Both the position numbers and the translations under genes were made by a program. From a virus: DNA of 40,102 bases. The stretch is taken from IMG/VR virus record IMGVR_UViG_3300018875_000069, positions 1-40,102 of that record, one strand, 5' to 3'. Shown piece after piece: positions 30,392 through 36,458 of this stretch. How positions within the stretch are numbered: position 1 is the first letter of the stretch; each line of letters begins with the position of its first letter. Under the pieces are notes generated by a model. That model was not told the origin of the DNA, did not search any database, and saw nothing but the letters and a program-made list of their open reading frames with translations.

Positions 30392-31154
30392 GCTTTACCC
30401 TCCCCTCGTATTCCAGTGAGTAGGCTCTTACCTGTTGGAGCGTGCGTAGCTTGTTGTCTGCCCAGTCGAGCAGTATCTTGTTCGCATAGGCCCATCTGCG
30501 CGCTCCATTTTTCACCGCGATGCTGATGGCCTCCACGATGATCTCGTGGGGTTCATCAAAGTAGCCACCGTCCATCCAGTAACTGATATCCTCTCTGACG
30601 ATGGGAGCAAGCACGCCCATGTTCTGCTCATAAGTGATATATGGGTCTGGACGTTGCGCACGCGCGCCCTCATCCTCATCAACATCACTCTCTGATGTAG
30701 TCTCTGTAGTAATCTCTGGTATTGGTCTGCCCAAATTGGGCAAATCGTCTGCCCATTCTGGGCAATCCATCTGCTCATTTTGGGCAGACGATTGTGAATT
30801 TTTACAGTCGATCTGCCCATTTTGGGCAGTCGATAGCTCGTCCAACTTTGCATAGTCGATACTGTACCACTTGGTCTTATCGATCCGGCTCTGGTTGTAG
30901 TTGCCGGCGAGGATCACGCCCATCTGCTCCAACTTCTCGACGATGCGCCGGATGGTGTTCACGCCCCAAAACGGAAATTGCTCCTGCCACCCCTGGTAGG
31001 TGTTGTAGACCCAAGCCCGCCCGTCATAGTGGTGAGAACTTTTCTGCAACCAGTAGTGCAGCTGCTGGAGGAAGATGGCCTCGTTCAGGCCGATTATCTT
31101 CGCGAGTGAAGGTTGAATCACAAGCGGTTGATCGTCAAATAAAAGATTGCCCAT
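30279..31154 (-). CDS. Replication initiator, DnaD-domain protein
   Basis: 291 aa. Residues about 1-110 are a winged-helix initiator domain (LVIQPSLAKIIGLNEAIFLQ, QLHYWLQKSSHHYDGRAWVY, FWGVNTIRRIVEKLEQMGVI). A linker (about 110-160) rich in Q, N and D is encoded by the iteron repeats. The C-terminal part (about 175-260: ITYEQNMGVLAPIVREDISY, AISIAVKNGARRWAYANKIL, LDWADN) is a DnaD-like domain with the YxxxIL..W motif. It probably binds the iterons in its own gene and recruits the DnaC-like loader, as lambda O and SPP1/phi105-type initiators do (inference). Confidence 0.9.
   Translation of the reverse strand: MGNLLFDDQPLVIQPSLAKIIGLNEAIFLQQLHYWLQKSSHHYDGRAWVYNTYQGWQEQFPFWGVNTIRRIVEKLEQMGVILAGNYNQSRIDKTKWYSIDYAKLDELSTAQNGQIDCKNSQSSAQNEQMDCPEWADDLPNLGRPIPEITTETTSESDVDEDEGARAQRPDPYITYEQNMGVLAPIVREDISYWMDGGYFDEPHEIIVEAISIAVKNGARRWAYANKILLDWADNKLRTLQQVRAYSLEYEGRVKHAQGDKRAGRSNPDVRGASITGGQTGWLNRPKPKPDV
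30728..30828. repeat. Four phased palindromic iterons: candidate replication origin
   Basis: Four 15-bp copies of TGCCCA-NNN-TGGGCA (one has TGCTCA) start at 30728, 30750, 30772 and 30814. Spacing is 22, 22 and 42 bases, i.e. two helical turns and about four. An AT-rich gap (30790-30807, GATTGTGAATTTTTACAG) separates copies three and four. They lie within the linker-coding part of the initiator gene, the classic place for a phage origin (as in lambda O). Confidence 0.82.
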
Positions 31155-31211
31155 TACTTACTCTCCCCTCCCTCCGCTTGATCTTTGGGTCAAAATCCGT
31201 TACCCTGAGGA

Positions 31212-31263
31212 TAAGATGCTTTTGAATGAGACTCCGCGCCCCTACGCGGGGTCTTTTGCTTTT
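31212..31263 (+). terminator. Plus-strand terminator with upstream -10-like sequence
   Basis: GACTCCGCG, 6-base loop, CGCGGGGTC (31230-31253; nine pairs with one G-U) followed by TTTTGCTTTT. TAAGAT at 31212-31217 is a weak -10. It is oriented against the early genes and overlaps the last codons of the minus-strand gene at 31242 (end LKAKDPA). Confidence 0.7.
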
Positions 31264-31457
31264 AATACGGCGCGTTCCAACGGAAGTGATTCGGCGGAAA
31301 CCAATTCGATGCCGCTCATTCTGGAAAGCTTGGCCTTAAATAAATCTCTCGCCTGCCGGATCGCCGTCTCCTGATTAGGAGCCAGCATACGAATCAGCAA
31401 GTGTTGATTGCACCCCTGACGGTAGTAGACTGCGAATAATCTGATACCGCTCTTCAC
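31242..31457 (-). CDS. Small hypothetical early protein
   Basis: 71 aa from the GTG at 31457 with GAGGAGG 8 bases upstream; an earlier GTG lies inside that ribosome site. The sequence is SGIRLFAVYYRQGCNQHLLI, then RMLAPNQETAIRQARDLFKA. It has a beta-alpha start followed by a helix, similar to small phage proteins with an RNA- or ligand-binding ferredoxin-like fold. Family not recognised. The last codons lie in a plus-strand terminator. Confidence 0.65.
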   Translation of the reverse strand: MKSGIRLFAVYYRQGCNQHLLIRMLAPNQETAIRQARDLFKAKLSRMSGIELVSAESLPLERAVLKAKDPA

Positions 31458-31742
31458 GCGCTCCACCTCCTCTCGATTGAGTCACGAGGCCGCCACCGGC
31501 CCTACCTCTCCGGCAGCCGCGCGTCTCCTCGGACGCTCCCGCTTGGCCTCGTTATGTATGGCATTATTGCGCCACTATTCCTACTTGGAGGTTCGAACCT
31601 CCGTGAAAGCGCCGGCCAACTGGGGTGGTCGCCAGCCAACGCCTTCACGCAGGGCCGAAGCCCGCGTTTGCCGAATGAACTTGTCCATCCTTCGCTGAAT
31701 GTGTTATGCTTGTCGTAACGATATTTTCCAATCCGTCTGTCG
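31458..31742. other. GC-rich gap with palindrome, no firm gene
   Basis: About 285 bases. Short minus-strand frames exist (35 codons from about 31688; 20 codons from about 31562) but none has a proper ribosome site. It holds a 16-bp perfect palindrome GGAGGTTCGAACCTCC (31587-31602) and the plus-strand extended -10 at 31702-31710. The stretch is more GC-rich than the flanking early genes. Confidence 0.5.
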
Positions 31743-31759
31743 CTAGCAGGCGGTTTTTT
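31702..31759 (+). promoter_or_regulatory. Plus-strand extended -10 with terminator 20-odd bases downstream
   Basis: TG-T-TATGCT (31702-31710), with TTGTCC at 31681-31686 as a possible -35 (18-base spacing). A hairpin CCGTCTG-tcgctag-CAGGCGG (31733-31753) followed by TTTTTT ends the unit. A transcript would be about 40-45 bases. The terminator overlaps the last codons of the minus-strand gene at 31743 (end KEKTAC). Confidence 0.6.
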
Positions 31760-31880
31760 CTTTTTCTGTCATTTGGTGCAGTTCAATCATTTCACCGATG
31801 GTGATGATACGTTGACCGACTGGATGGTCACCATCACAGATCATTTCGATGATGCTTTCTGCTGTTGGCAGATAATTCAT
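31743..31880 (-). CDS. Small hypothetical early protein
   Basis: 45 aa: NYLPTAESIIEMICDGDHPV then GQRIITIGEMIELHQMTEKE. The ATG at 31880 overlaps the preceding stop (ATGA) and has GGAGG 10 bases upstream. The larger open frame in this place re-reads the preceding gene. No recognised family; a compact helical protein. Confidence 0.6.
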   Translation of the reverse strand: MNYLPTAESIIEMICDGDHPVGQRIITIGEMIELHQMTEKEKTAC

Positions 31881-32053
31881 CCCCCATGCGCCTCCCTTGT
31901 TTTCAGGATCTTTTTGTTGGCATACAGCCGTTGACGATAGTGTGCAGCAGCCTCCGCACCACCCGGCCATTGCTCCATCAGTTTCGCCTCGCGGTAAAAT
32001 GCCATTTCCAATACCTTTTGAACGCGCTGGTTCCAATCCTGATTTTTGTTCAT
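31877..32053 (-). CDS. Small hypothetical early protein
   Basis: 58 aa from the ATG at 32053, which overlaps the preceding stop (ATGA); GGGAGGGGAG lies 5 bases upstream. The sequence is NKNQDWNQRVQKVLEMAFYR then EAKLMEQWPGGAEAAAHYRQ, a helical and basic protein. Translation coupling and ribosome sites support it. Function unknown. Confidence 0.65.
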   Translation of the reverse strand: MNKNQDWNQRVQKVLEMAFYREAKLMEQWPGGAEAAAHYRQRLYANKKILKTREAHGG

Positions 32054-32601
32054 CGACACTCCCCTCCCCCTATCATCTTGAGGAAACCGCGGGCGATTAG
32101 TTTGGTTTTGTGCTTGGTCCACTGATTGATCCAGCCCAGCTTTGTTTCCCTGGTGATCACTGCGGCCATGTTGGTTGTCGAAGTCACCACATCCAGGGTT
32201 TCCTGTACCAAGTCTTCTATCTGCTGCCGTTCCTGAGTGGTGTAGCTCGATGGTGGCTTCAACAATATGGGTTGCGCCCGCTTGATGGCCAGCAACAGTT
32301 CCTCGACTTCTTCCACCGTCTTGGCTACTACCGTGTGCCGGTTAAGCTCAACTTTGTCTCCGTCAAGGATGACAGGGCTTGTCCCGGCCGTGGATTCGTG
32401 GGCCGCTGCCATTGCCAGAAACGGATTGTCGGTCACAAGAATCGATTTCGACTTGATATCCGGCGGTGCTGGTCTACGTCCACTCTTGTACGCGCTGACG
32501 GATTCCGGACTGACATTGGCTTCTAAACTGAAGCTAAGCTGGGTCTTTCCTTCCTCCATTAGCGCTTGTCCCAGTTGAAAACTGTACTGATTTACGCTCA
32601 T
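32050..32601 (-). CDS. Early DNA-binding-like protein with XRE-type N-terminus
   Basis: 183 aa; GAGGTGAT about 10 bases before the ATG. Residues about 8-45 (QLGQALMEEGKTQLSFSLEA, NVSPESVSAYKSGRRPAPPD) look like a divergent XRE-type helix-turn-helix. The middle and C-terminal parts (TVVAKTVEEVEELLLAIKRA, then ERQQIEDLVQETLDVVTSTT) are helical. It probably acts as an early regulator or antirepressor-like protein. The family is not identified; no antirepressor signature domain (Bro-N, KilA) is present. Confidence 0.68.
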   Translation of the reverse strand: MSVNQYSFQLGQALMEEGKTQLSFSLEANVSPESVSAYKSGRRPAPPDIKSKSILVTDNPFLAMAAAHESTAGTSPVILDGDKVELNRHTVVAKTVEEVEELLLAIKRAQPILLKPPSSYTTQERQQIEDLVQETLDVVTSTTNMAAVITRETKLGWINQWTKHKTKLIARGFLKMIGGGECR

Positions 32602-32615
32602 TTGTTCGTATCACC

Positions 32616-32663
32616 TCAACAGTCAAGTATGTAATTGTCGTAGTACAATGAAGCTGTGCTCAT
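32616..32663 (-). CDS. Possible 15-codon leader ORF
   Basis: ATG at 32663 with GAGGGAG 8 bases upstream; the frame reads MSTASLYYDNYILDC and stops 14 bases before the ATG of the gene at 32601, whose ribosome site overlaps the end. It could couple translation or be a chance frame. Confidence 0.3.
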   Translation of the reverse strand: MSTASLYYDNYILDC

Positions 32664-32699
32664 CTTCCAAACTCCCTCGGTCATGCCGGGGGCTTTTTC
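32644..32699 (+). terminator. Plus-strand terminator with upstream TACAAT
   Basis: CCCTCGG-tcatg-CCGGGGG (32674-32692) followed by CTTTTTCT. TACAAT at 32644-32649 is a possible -10 without a clear -35. The unit overlaps the last codons of the minus-strand gene at 32681 (end EKKPPA). It matches the other plus-strand terminators within the early operon. Confidence 0.6.
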
Positions 32700-32941
32700 T
32701 CACCAGCGATGATTGTGGGTGTGTGTTGTTTGCTGAAGATCTCCATTTCGTCCATGCTCACAAGTTGCCGCAGCGAATTGAAAATCTCCACGTCTTGCGT
32801 AAGCACACTGCGCATCATCTGATCAGCCTGCGGTGCCAGCTCCGGCGCCGTCATCTTGATCTCGTGGACGTAGTTGACGAGTGCTGCTTTCAGTTCGTCG
32901 GCAGCCCGGACGTACCGTGGAAATGTGTTGATTGTCATCAT
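32681..32941 (-). CDS. Small hypothetical early protein
   Basis: 86 aa from the ATG at 32941 (AAAGGTGG upstream; a second ATG follows immediately). The sequence TINTFPRYVRAADELKAALV, EIKMTAPELAPQADQMMRSV, LTQDVEIFNSLRQLVSMDEM is helical. Early-operon member of unknown function. The C-terminal codons form part of the plus-strand terminator at 32674-32699. Confidence 0.65.
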   Translation of the reverse strand: MMTINTFPRYVRAADELKAALVNYVHEIKMTAPELAPQADQMMRSVLTQDVEIFNSLRQLVSMDEMEIFSKQHTPTIIAGEKKPPA

Positions 32942-32992
32942 GTTCACCACCTTTCTTGGGGGCTTGTCCGGATCCGCACCGGTACTCCGGTG

Positions 32993-33283
32993 CTATGCAC
33001 TGTCGTTTTCCATTGCGGCCGCCTCTGCCCGCGCTACCGCAATCATCGAGTTGATCCAAGCGCGCTTAAAAGTCCTTACTTCCGGCAGCGAATCGTTTTC
33101 ATTCCACCAGCGCTCCTGATCTTCTGGAGGCATAAAGGGCAGCGCTGATCGAATTTTGATCGTCGTGTTACCGACCTGCATGACATAGGTTGGTCGCTTG
33201 AGCGGATCACGATCTTGTTCCATGTCGGCATTCCCCCTTGATCTATGGGTATGCCGTTGTGGCAGTGGGACGACCCTTGTCAT
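32993..33283 (-). CDS. Small hypothetical early protein
   Basis: 96 aa from the ATG at 33283 (AAAGGA 9 bases upstream, overlapping the end of the Cro-like gene), or 76 aa from an ATG at 33223, which has its own AAGGGGG site. The region after residue 21 (EQDRDPLKRPTYVMQVGNTT, IKIRSALPFMPPEDQERWWN, LPEVRTFKRAWINSMIAVAR) is the conserved-looking core, so the shorter form may be the main product. The family is not named. It is the second gene of the early operon, a usual place for transcription or replication helpers. Confidence 0.65.
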   Translation of the reverse strand: MTRVVPLPQRHTHRSRGNADMEQDRDPLKRPTYVMQVGNTTIKIRSALPFMPPEDQERWWNENDSLPEVRTFKRAWINSMIAVARAEAAAMENDSA

Positions 33284-33297
33284 TTGTTCACATCCTT

Positions 33298-33510
33298 TCA
33301 GGCTGGTTTTTGTTTCGTTTCGACACAATCCTCTTTAAAAAAAATCATCCAATCAAAATCCAAAACGGATGCGATACGCTTAGCCATACTCACACTTGGG
33401 TCTCTCTTTCCATTTTCGATGTTGGAATATGCGCCGCGACTTATTCCTGCTCGAGAGGCAACTTCCTCTTGAGTAAGCTCACCGCGCAAGTCAATGAGCC
33501 ATTTTCTCAT
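33298..33510 (-). CDS. Cro-like XRE repressor
   Basis: 70 aa; GGGGGTG 9 bases before the ATG. Residues about 8-60 are an XRE helix-turn-helix (LRGELTQEEVASRAGISRGA, YSNIENGKRDPSVSMAKRIA, VLDFDWMIFF), with recognition helix RAGISRGAYSNI. It is the first gene under the minus-strand early promoter at 33555-33583, opposite the CI-like repressor, which defines the lysis-lysogeny switch. Confidence 0.88.
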   Translation of the reverse strand: MRKWLIDLRGELTQEEVASRAGISRGAYSNIENGKRDPSVSMAKRIASVLDFDWMIFFKEDCVETKQKPA

Positions 33511-33554
33511 GATACTTCACACCCCCTTGCGTCATACCGAAACAACTGTAATCA

Positions 33555-33583
33555 GTATATGTTTCAAATAGAAGCATGTCAAT
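33555..33583 (-). promoter_or_regulatory. Early promoter (PR-like) with repressor site
   Basis: TTGACA (33578-33583), 17-base spacer, TATACT (33555-33560) on the minus strand: a near-consensus sigma-A promoter that reads into the Cro-like gene. The spacer contains ATTTGAAAC (33562-33570 in reverse), one of three related repressor-site-like repeats. Confidence 0.88.
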
Positions 33584-33632
33584 AAAAAAGTTGTCATTTT
33601 GAAGCAGATGTTTGTTGCGTCAATTTGAAACG
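33562..33632. promoter_or_regulatory. Three operator-like repeats of the genetic switch
   Basis: Related half-sites lie at 33562-33570 (GTTTCAAAT, reverse of ATTTGAAAC), 33597-33606 (ATTTTGAAGC) and 33623-33632 (AATTTGAAAC). The first lies in the spacer of the minus-strand promoter, the last in the spacer of the plus-strand promoter, and the middle between them, as in a lambda-like OR region. Confidence 0.65.
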
Positions 33633-33640
33633 ATATAATC
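33613..33640 (+). promoter_or_regulatory. Repressor (PRM-like) promoter
   Basis: TATAAT at 33635-33640 with TTGTTG at 33613-33618 (16-base spacing) on the plus strand. It reads into the CI-like repressor whose ATG is 20 bases downstream. One repressor-site repeat covers its spacer. Confidence 0.7.
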
Positions 33641-33660
33641 TATACAGAGGAGGTGTTCCA

Positions 33661-34065
33661 ATGTTAGGCAAACGTCTTGCTGAACTAAGAAAAGCTCGCA
33701 AACTGACGCAAGCAGACTTGTCTAAAATGCTGGGGATCCATAGAGGTACCTATGCAAATTATGAAGCAGGTAATCGTGAACCTGATAATGAAACCCTCCA
33801 AAAGCTTGCCGATTTTTTTGAGGTCTCAACGGATTGGTTGCTAGGTCGTACCAATGTATATCAGATTACTCCATCAAAGGAAAACTCGTTACTATATGAC
33901 ATAAGACCTCAGGATAAAAGGATTATTCATGAAAAGTCCGTAAGCCGCGCTTTCCTTGAACTGCCGGAGGATGTTACCGAGGAAGAAAAGGAGTTTTTGC
34001 GGGCACAATTGGATCTGCAACTGGAGATATTTCGGAAATTTAAGGAAAAGAAACGGGATAAATAG
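33661..34065 (+). CDS. CI-like repressor (XRE family)
   Basis: 134 aa from the ATG at 33661 with GGAGGTG upstream; the open frame before it lacks a ribosome site. Residues about 3-62 are an XRE helix-turn-helix (GKRLAELRKARKLTQADLSK, MLGIHRGTYANYEAGNREPD, then LADFFEVSTDWLLGRTN). The C-terminal part (about 100-134) is a charged helix (DVTEEEKEFLRAQLDLQLEI) resembling ICEBs1 ImmR-type and SinR-like repressors rather than LexA-type self-cleaving ones. With the ImmA metallopeptidase downstream (36459) this suggests ImmR/ImmA-type induction by repressor cleavage (inference). A terminator follows. Confidence 0.9.
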   Translation: MLGKRLAELRKARKLTQADLSKMLGIHRGTYANYEAGNREPDNETLQKLADFFEVSTDWLLGRTNVYQITPSKENSLLYDIRPQDKRIIHEKSVSRAFLELPEDVTEEEKEFLRAQLDLQLEIFRKFKEKKRDK

Positions 34066-34070
34066 GATCT

Positions 34071-34101
34071 AAACACACAGAAATTACTGTGTGTTTATTT
34101 T
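34071..34101 (+). terminator. Terminator after the repressor gene
   Basis: AAACACACAG, loop AAATTA, CTGTGTGTTT followed by ATTTT on the plus strand. It separates the repressor from the three-gene cassette. Confidence 0.88.
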
Positions 34102-34120
34102 AGCGATATTAATGCTAAAT
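34098..34120. promoter_or_regulatory. Inverted repeat and weak promoter before the three-gene cassette
   Basis: TTTAGC (34099-34104) and GCTAAA (34114-34119) are inverted repeats nine bases apart. TAAATA within the right arm could be a -10 with TTTATT (about 34094-34099) as a weak -35. The arms may be an operator controlling the cassette. Confidence 0.35.
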
Positions 34121-34140
34121 ATTTCAAGGAGAGCTGAAGA

Positions 34141-35328
34141 ATGGAAAAGTATTTTAAATTGAACAAACGCCTTATCGATTACTTAAACTTTGGTTCACTT
34201 CGAAACTTTCTTAGGCCCATTCGTTCCTTACAATCGTCTGGGCTCAAACATGAATTGATTGCTCGTATTGAAGAGGCAATTAACAATGGTAACTTACCCA
34301 AAGAGGCCTTCTATGATTACCTAGCTCATGAATTACGTTACGGACAAAATAGATCACTGTTCATAACTAGAATTAATTCCGCTTCATTACATAAAGTAAA
34401 GGATATCCTGAGGCTTAAGGCAGCCCTTCAAACAGCTGGTCTGAAAGATGAGGAATTCTCGGATTACGTTGATAGTTTTCCAACGTCTGAGGATCCAGAA
34501 TTAGTGCATCTTGAAATTGAGCGTGATGGTGCAGAAGTAAAAAAAATAATTCTTTGTTTTTCAAATTTAATAATGGTAAACAGAATTACTGAAGATGGAA
34601 TGGTCTCTGTCGAAGATACTGATTATGTTTGGATTACTATAGACATTGTTAATGAACAACTGCTAATTGCTGTAAGACCGCGAGGGAATTTAAACGACAC
34701 TTCTTCTCGAACGGTGGCTATTTATAATTATTTCACTCATTACTTGACTGATGTGTTCTCATTAAAATACTTTTCAAATGACGAAATGAAGTATACATTG
34801 TACAATATTTTCAAGGAGTTGACCACTAAAGCCGAAAGACCTTATGTAGAAAAGGTCGAACCATACTTGCCTCAGATTGAAGAATTTTGTCATCAAGTTG
34901 CTGCTGGTATAGGATTACCTTCCAGTGTGGCTCCTGTGAATCTTCCGTTTAGAATTAAAAGACTTCTTGAAAGGGCATTAATCCAAAATGATTTCTTTAA
35001 CTTCAAAGCCTATTCAAAAGGTAAAATCGGAACGGTTGAACGGTTCTTCTATGCCGATGAAACAGGAGCAAAAGTAAACGCAACTGCAAATGATGGTGAT
35101 GGAATTGAACTTAATGATATCTATTTTGACACGAGAGACACCATTGATGATCAAAGAATGTTTAAAAAGCTTTGGGTCAAATGGTTTTTACCGAACGAAA
35201 ATGAAATAGATACTAAATTAGAGGTAACCAGCAGTTATTTTTTGGTACACATTAATAGGTACCACTCGGGAGATGAGCAAAATTATGTACTTTCCACTAT
35301 TGAGGCGTTTAAGTCAGTATCAGATTGA
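34141..35328 (+). CDS. Cassette gene 1: 395-aa unknown protein
   Basis: 395 aa; AAGGAG upstream of the ATG. I do not recognise it. The first 75 residues are helical, with FGSLRNFLRPIRSLQSSGLK then HELIARIEEAINNGNLPKEA, which resembles a SAP-like DNA-binding or protein-contact element. About 120-240 is an alpha/beta domain (ELVHLEIERDGAEVKKIILC, YVWITIDIVNEQLLIAVRPR), and about 245-395 holds helices and a beta-rich end (WVKWFLPNENEIDTKLEVTS). No ATPase or nuclease motif is visible. AT-rich codon use sets it apart from the phage core. It opens a terminator-bounded operon with two overlapping genes. A role in immunity or phage exclusion is inference from place. Confidence 0.75.
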   Translation: MEKYFKLNKRLIDYLNFGSLRNFLRPIRSLQSSGLKHELIARIEEAINNGNLPKEAFYDYLAHELRYGQNRSLFITRINSASLHKVKDILRLKAALQTAGLKDEEFSDYVDSFPTSEDPELVHLEIERDGAEVKKIILCFSNLIMVNRITEDGMVSVEDTDYVWITIDIVNEQLLIAVRPRGNLNDTSSRTVAIYNYFTHYLTDVFSLKYFSNDEMKYTLYNIFKELTTKAERPYVEKVEPYLPQIEEFCHQVAAGIGLPSSVAPVNLPFRIKRLLERALIQNDFFNFKAYSKGKIGTVERFFYADETGAKVNATANDGDGIELNDIYFDTRDTIDDQRMFKKLWVKWFLPNENEIDTKLEVTSSYFLVHINRYHSGDEQNYVLSTIEAFKSVSD

Positions 35329-35824
35329 TTCCCTTGCGATTAATTTACTTGATTCATGGTTAGCCATGCAAAGAGATGCTGTACTTAACAACCTTTCACC
35401 ATTACGTTTTACTGGGCAAACAGACATAAATCATGATTTGGCAATCGACATGTTCTTATTGGCTGCAACACCTGAAATCGGGGTTCTAAGGACCAAGTAT
35501 AAAATCAACTGCCCTGTATGTGACACTCCAAACGGAGATTATTACTCCCTCAAAGATATACCGAATGAACAAATTTTTTGTAAACATTGCGAACATGGAT
35601 TTGTTCCTTCTACGAGACTCGACTATGTCGACTTAGTTTTCGAGAGGTGTTTAACTCCTACAAAACCCCTTATCGCTGAAACGGTGACAAGATATCATAA
35701 TCATAAAGGGGGCCACCCGGGAAAAGGGGATAGCCTTCGAGTAACAGATGTTATTTCGGGCCCCTCCAGTGCTCGAAGGCGCCTATTATTAGGACTCGAC
35801 GGTAGATATGAGGCAGCCCAATGA
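35285..35824 (+). CDS. Cassette gene 2: zinc-ribbon-containing unknown protein
   Basis: 179 aa from the ATG at 35285 (GGGAG 12 bases upstream); an ATG four codons earlier is the other option. It overlaps gene 1 by about 44 bases. The first part is helical (RRLSQYQIDSLAINLLDSWL). About 70-113 contains a zinc ribbon with CPVCDTPNGDYY and CKHCEHGF. The basic end (SSARRRLLLGLDGRYEAA) follows HNHKGGHPGKGDS. The ribbon suggests nucleic-acid binding or sensing. I do not recognise the family. Tight overlap with both neighbours means that the three proteins are made together. Confidence 0.75.
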   Translation: MYFPLLRRLSQYQIDSLAINLLDSWLAMQRDAVLNNLSPLRFTGQTDINHDLAIDMFLLAATPEIGVLRTKYKINCPVCDTPNGDYYSLKDIPNEQIFCKHCEHGFVPSTRLDYVDLVFERCLTPTKPLIAETVTRYHNHKGGHPGKGDSLRVTDVISGPSSARRRLLLGLDGRYEAAQ

Positions 35825-36387
35825 AAATTGATACTAGATATCTTATCGGCTTAATATTACTGACTATATCTTTAAGTTTAACATGCGCTTTTATCGTTGC
35901 TTTTGTTAAAGCAGATAAAGAATGGCTTGGGGCTTTAATTGGCTCACTTGGGAATATTATCGGCGGTGTTCTTGGGGGATATATCGCTTTTGCCGTTGCC
36001 AACTACCAATTGAATGAGACTAGACTTAATGATAATGTACGAGAAAAACAAGAAGCCAAAAACTTGGTTCTCGTACTAAAGGAGGAACTTCGTAACAACT
36101 CTATTGCGCTTGATGCTGTACTTCAGGATCAAGTAGTCGACCCGAAAATAATTAAGTTCAACTTAACAAGGGAAGCCTGGGGAGTATTCTCATCAAAAGT
36201 TGCTCACCTTCTTGAGGAAAATCTATTCATCACCTTAAATACTGTTTATAGAAAAGTACAAGTGTATGAATCTATGTCTATTGATGAGATCTCAAACGAA
36301 GTAGATCGTGAACAAGTGATCAGAATGAAGTCACAATTCGATGAATGTATTCGCAAATTGGACGATTTTAGGAAAAACTTAGAATGA
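35821..36387 (+). CDS. Cassette gene 3: two-TM membrane protein, relative of the 25381-26130 protein
   Basis: 188 aa; ATG overlaps the stop of gene 2 (ATGA), GAGG 7 bases upstream. TM1 is about 7-28 (YLIGLILLTISLSLTCAFIV) and TM2 about 36-60 (WLGALIGSLGNIIGGVLGGY). A charged helical cytoplasmic domain follows (REKQEAKNLVLVLKEELRNN; EAWGVFSSKVAHLLEENLFI; TVYRKVQVYESM). TM2 and the domain correspond to motifs in the membrane protein at 25381-26130. The architecture (membrane anchor plus coiled-coil domain) is like effectors of abortive-infection systems, but that is inference. A terminator follows at 36391-36417. Confidence 0.78.
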   Translation: MKIDTRYLIGLILLTISLSLTCAFIVAFVKADKEWLGALIGSLGNIIGGVLGGYIAFAVANYQLNETRLNDNVREKQEAKNLVLVLKEELRNNSIALDAVLQDQVVDPKIIKFNLTREAWGVFSSKVAHLLEENLFITLNTVYRKVQVYESMSIDEISNEVDREQVIRMKSQFDECIRKLDDFRKNLE

Positions 36388-36390
36388 AAT

Positions 36391-36417
36391 AATGCTCACT
36401 AAGAGCATTTCTTTTTT
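36391..36417 (+). terminator. Terminator after the three-gene cassette
   Basis: AATGCTC, loop ACTAA, GAGCATT followed by TCTTTTTT on the plus strand, 3 bases after the stop codon of the membrane protein. Confidence 0.9.
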
Positions 36418-36458
36418 CGTCTATACAGGAACATACGTTTGTGTTTTGGGGGGTATTT

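Noticed and set aside
30728-30828. CRISPR-like repeats
   Set aside because: Repeats are 15-bp palindromes with 7- to 27-base gaps inside a coding frame; there are no unique spacers of about 30 bases and no cas genes.
31560-31640. tRNA gene suggested by GGTTCGAACC
   Set aside because: T-loop is one base short, and no acceptor, D-arm or anticodon arm can be drawn on either strand.
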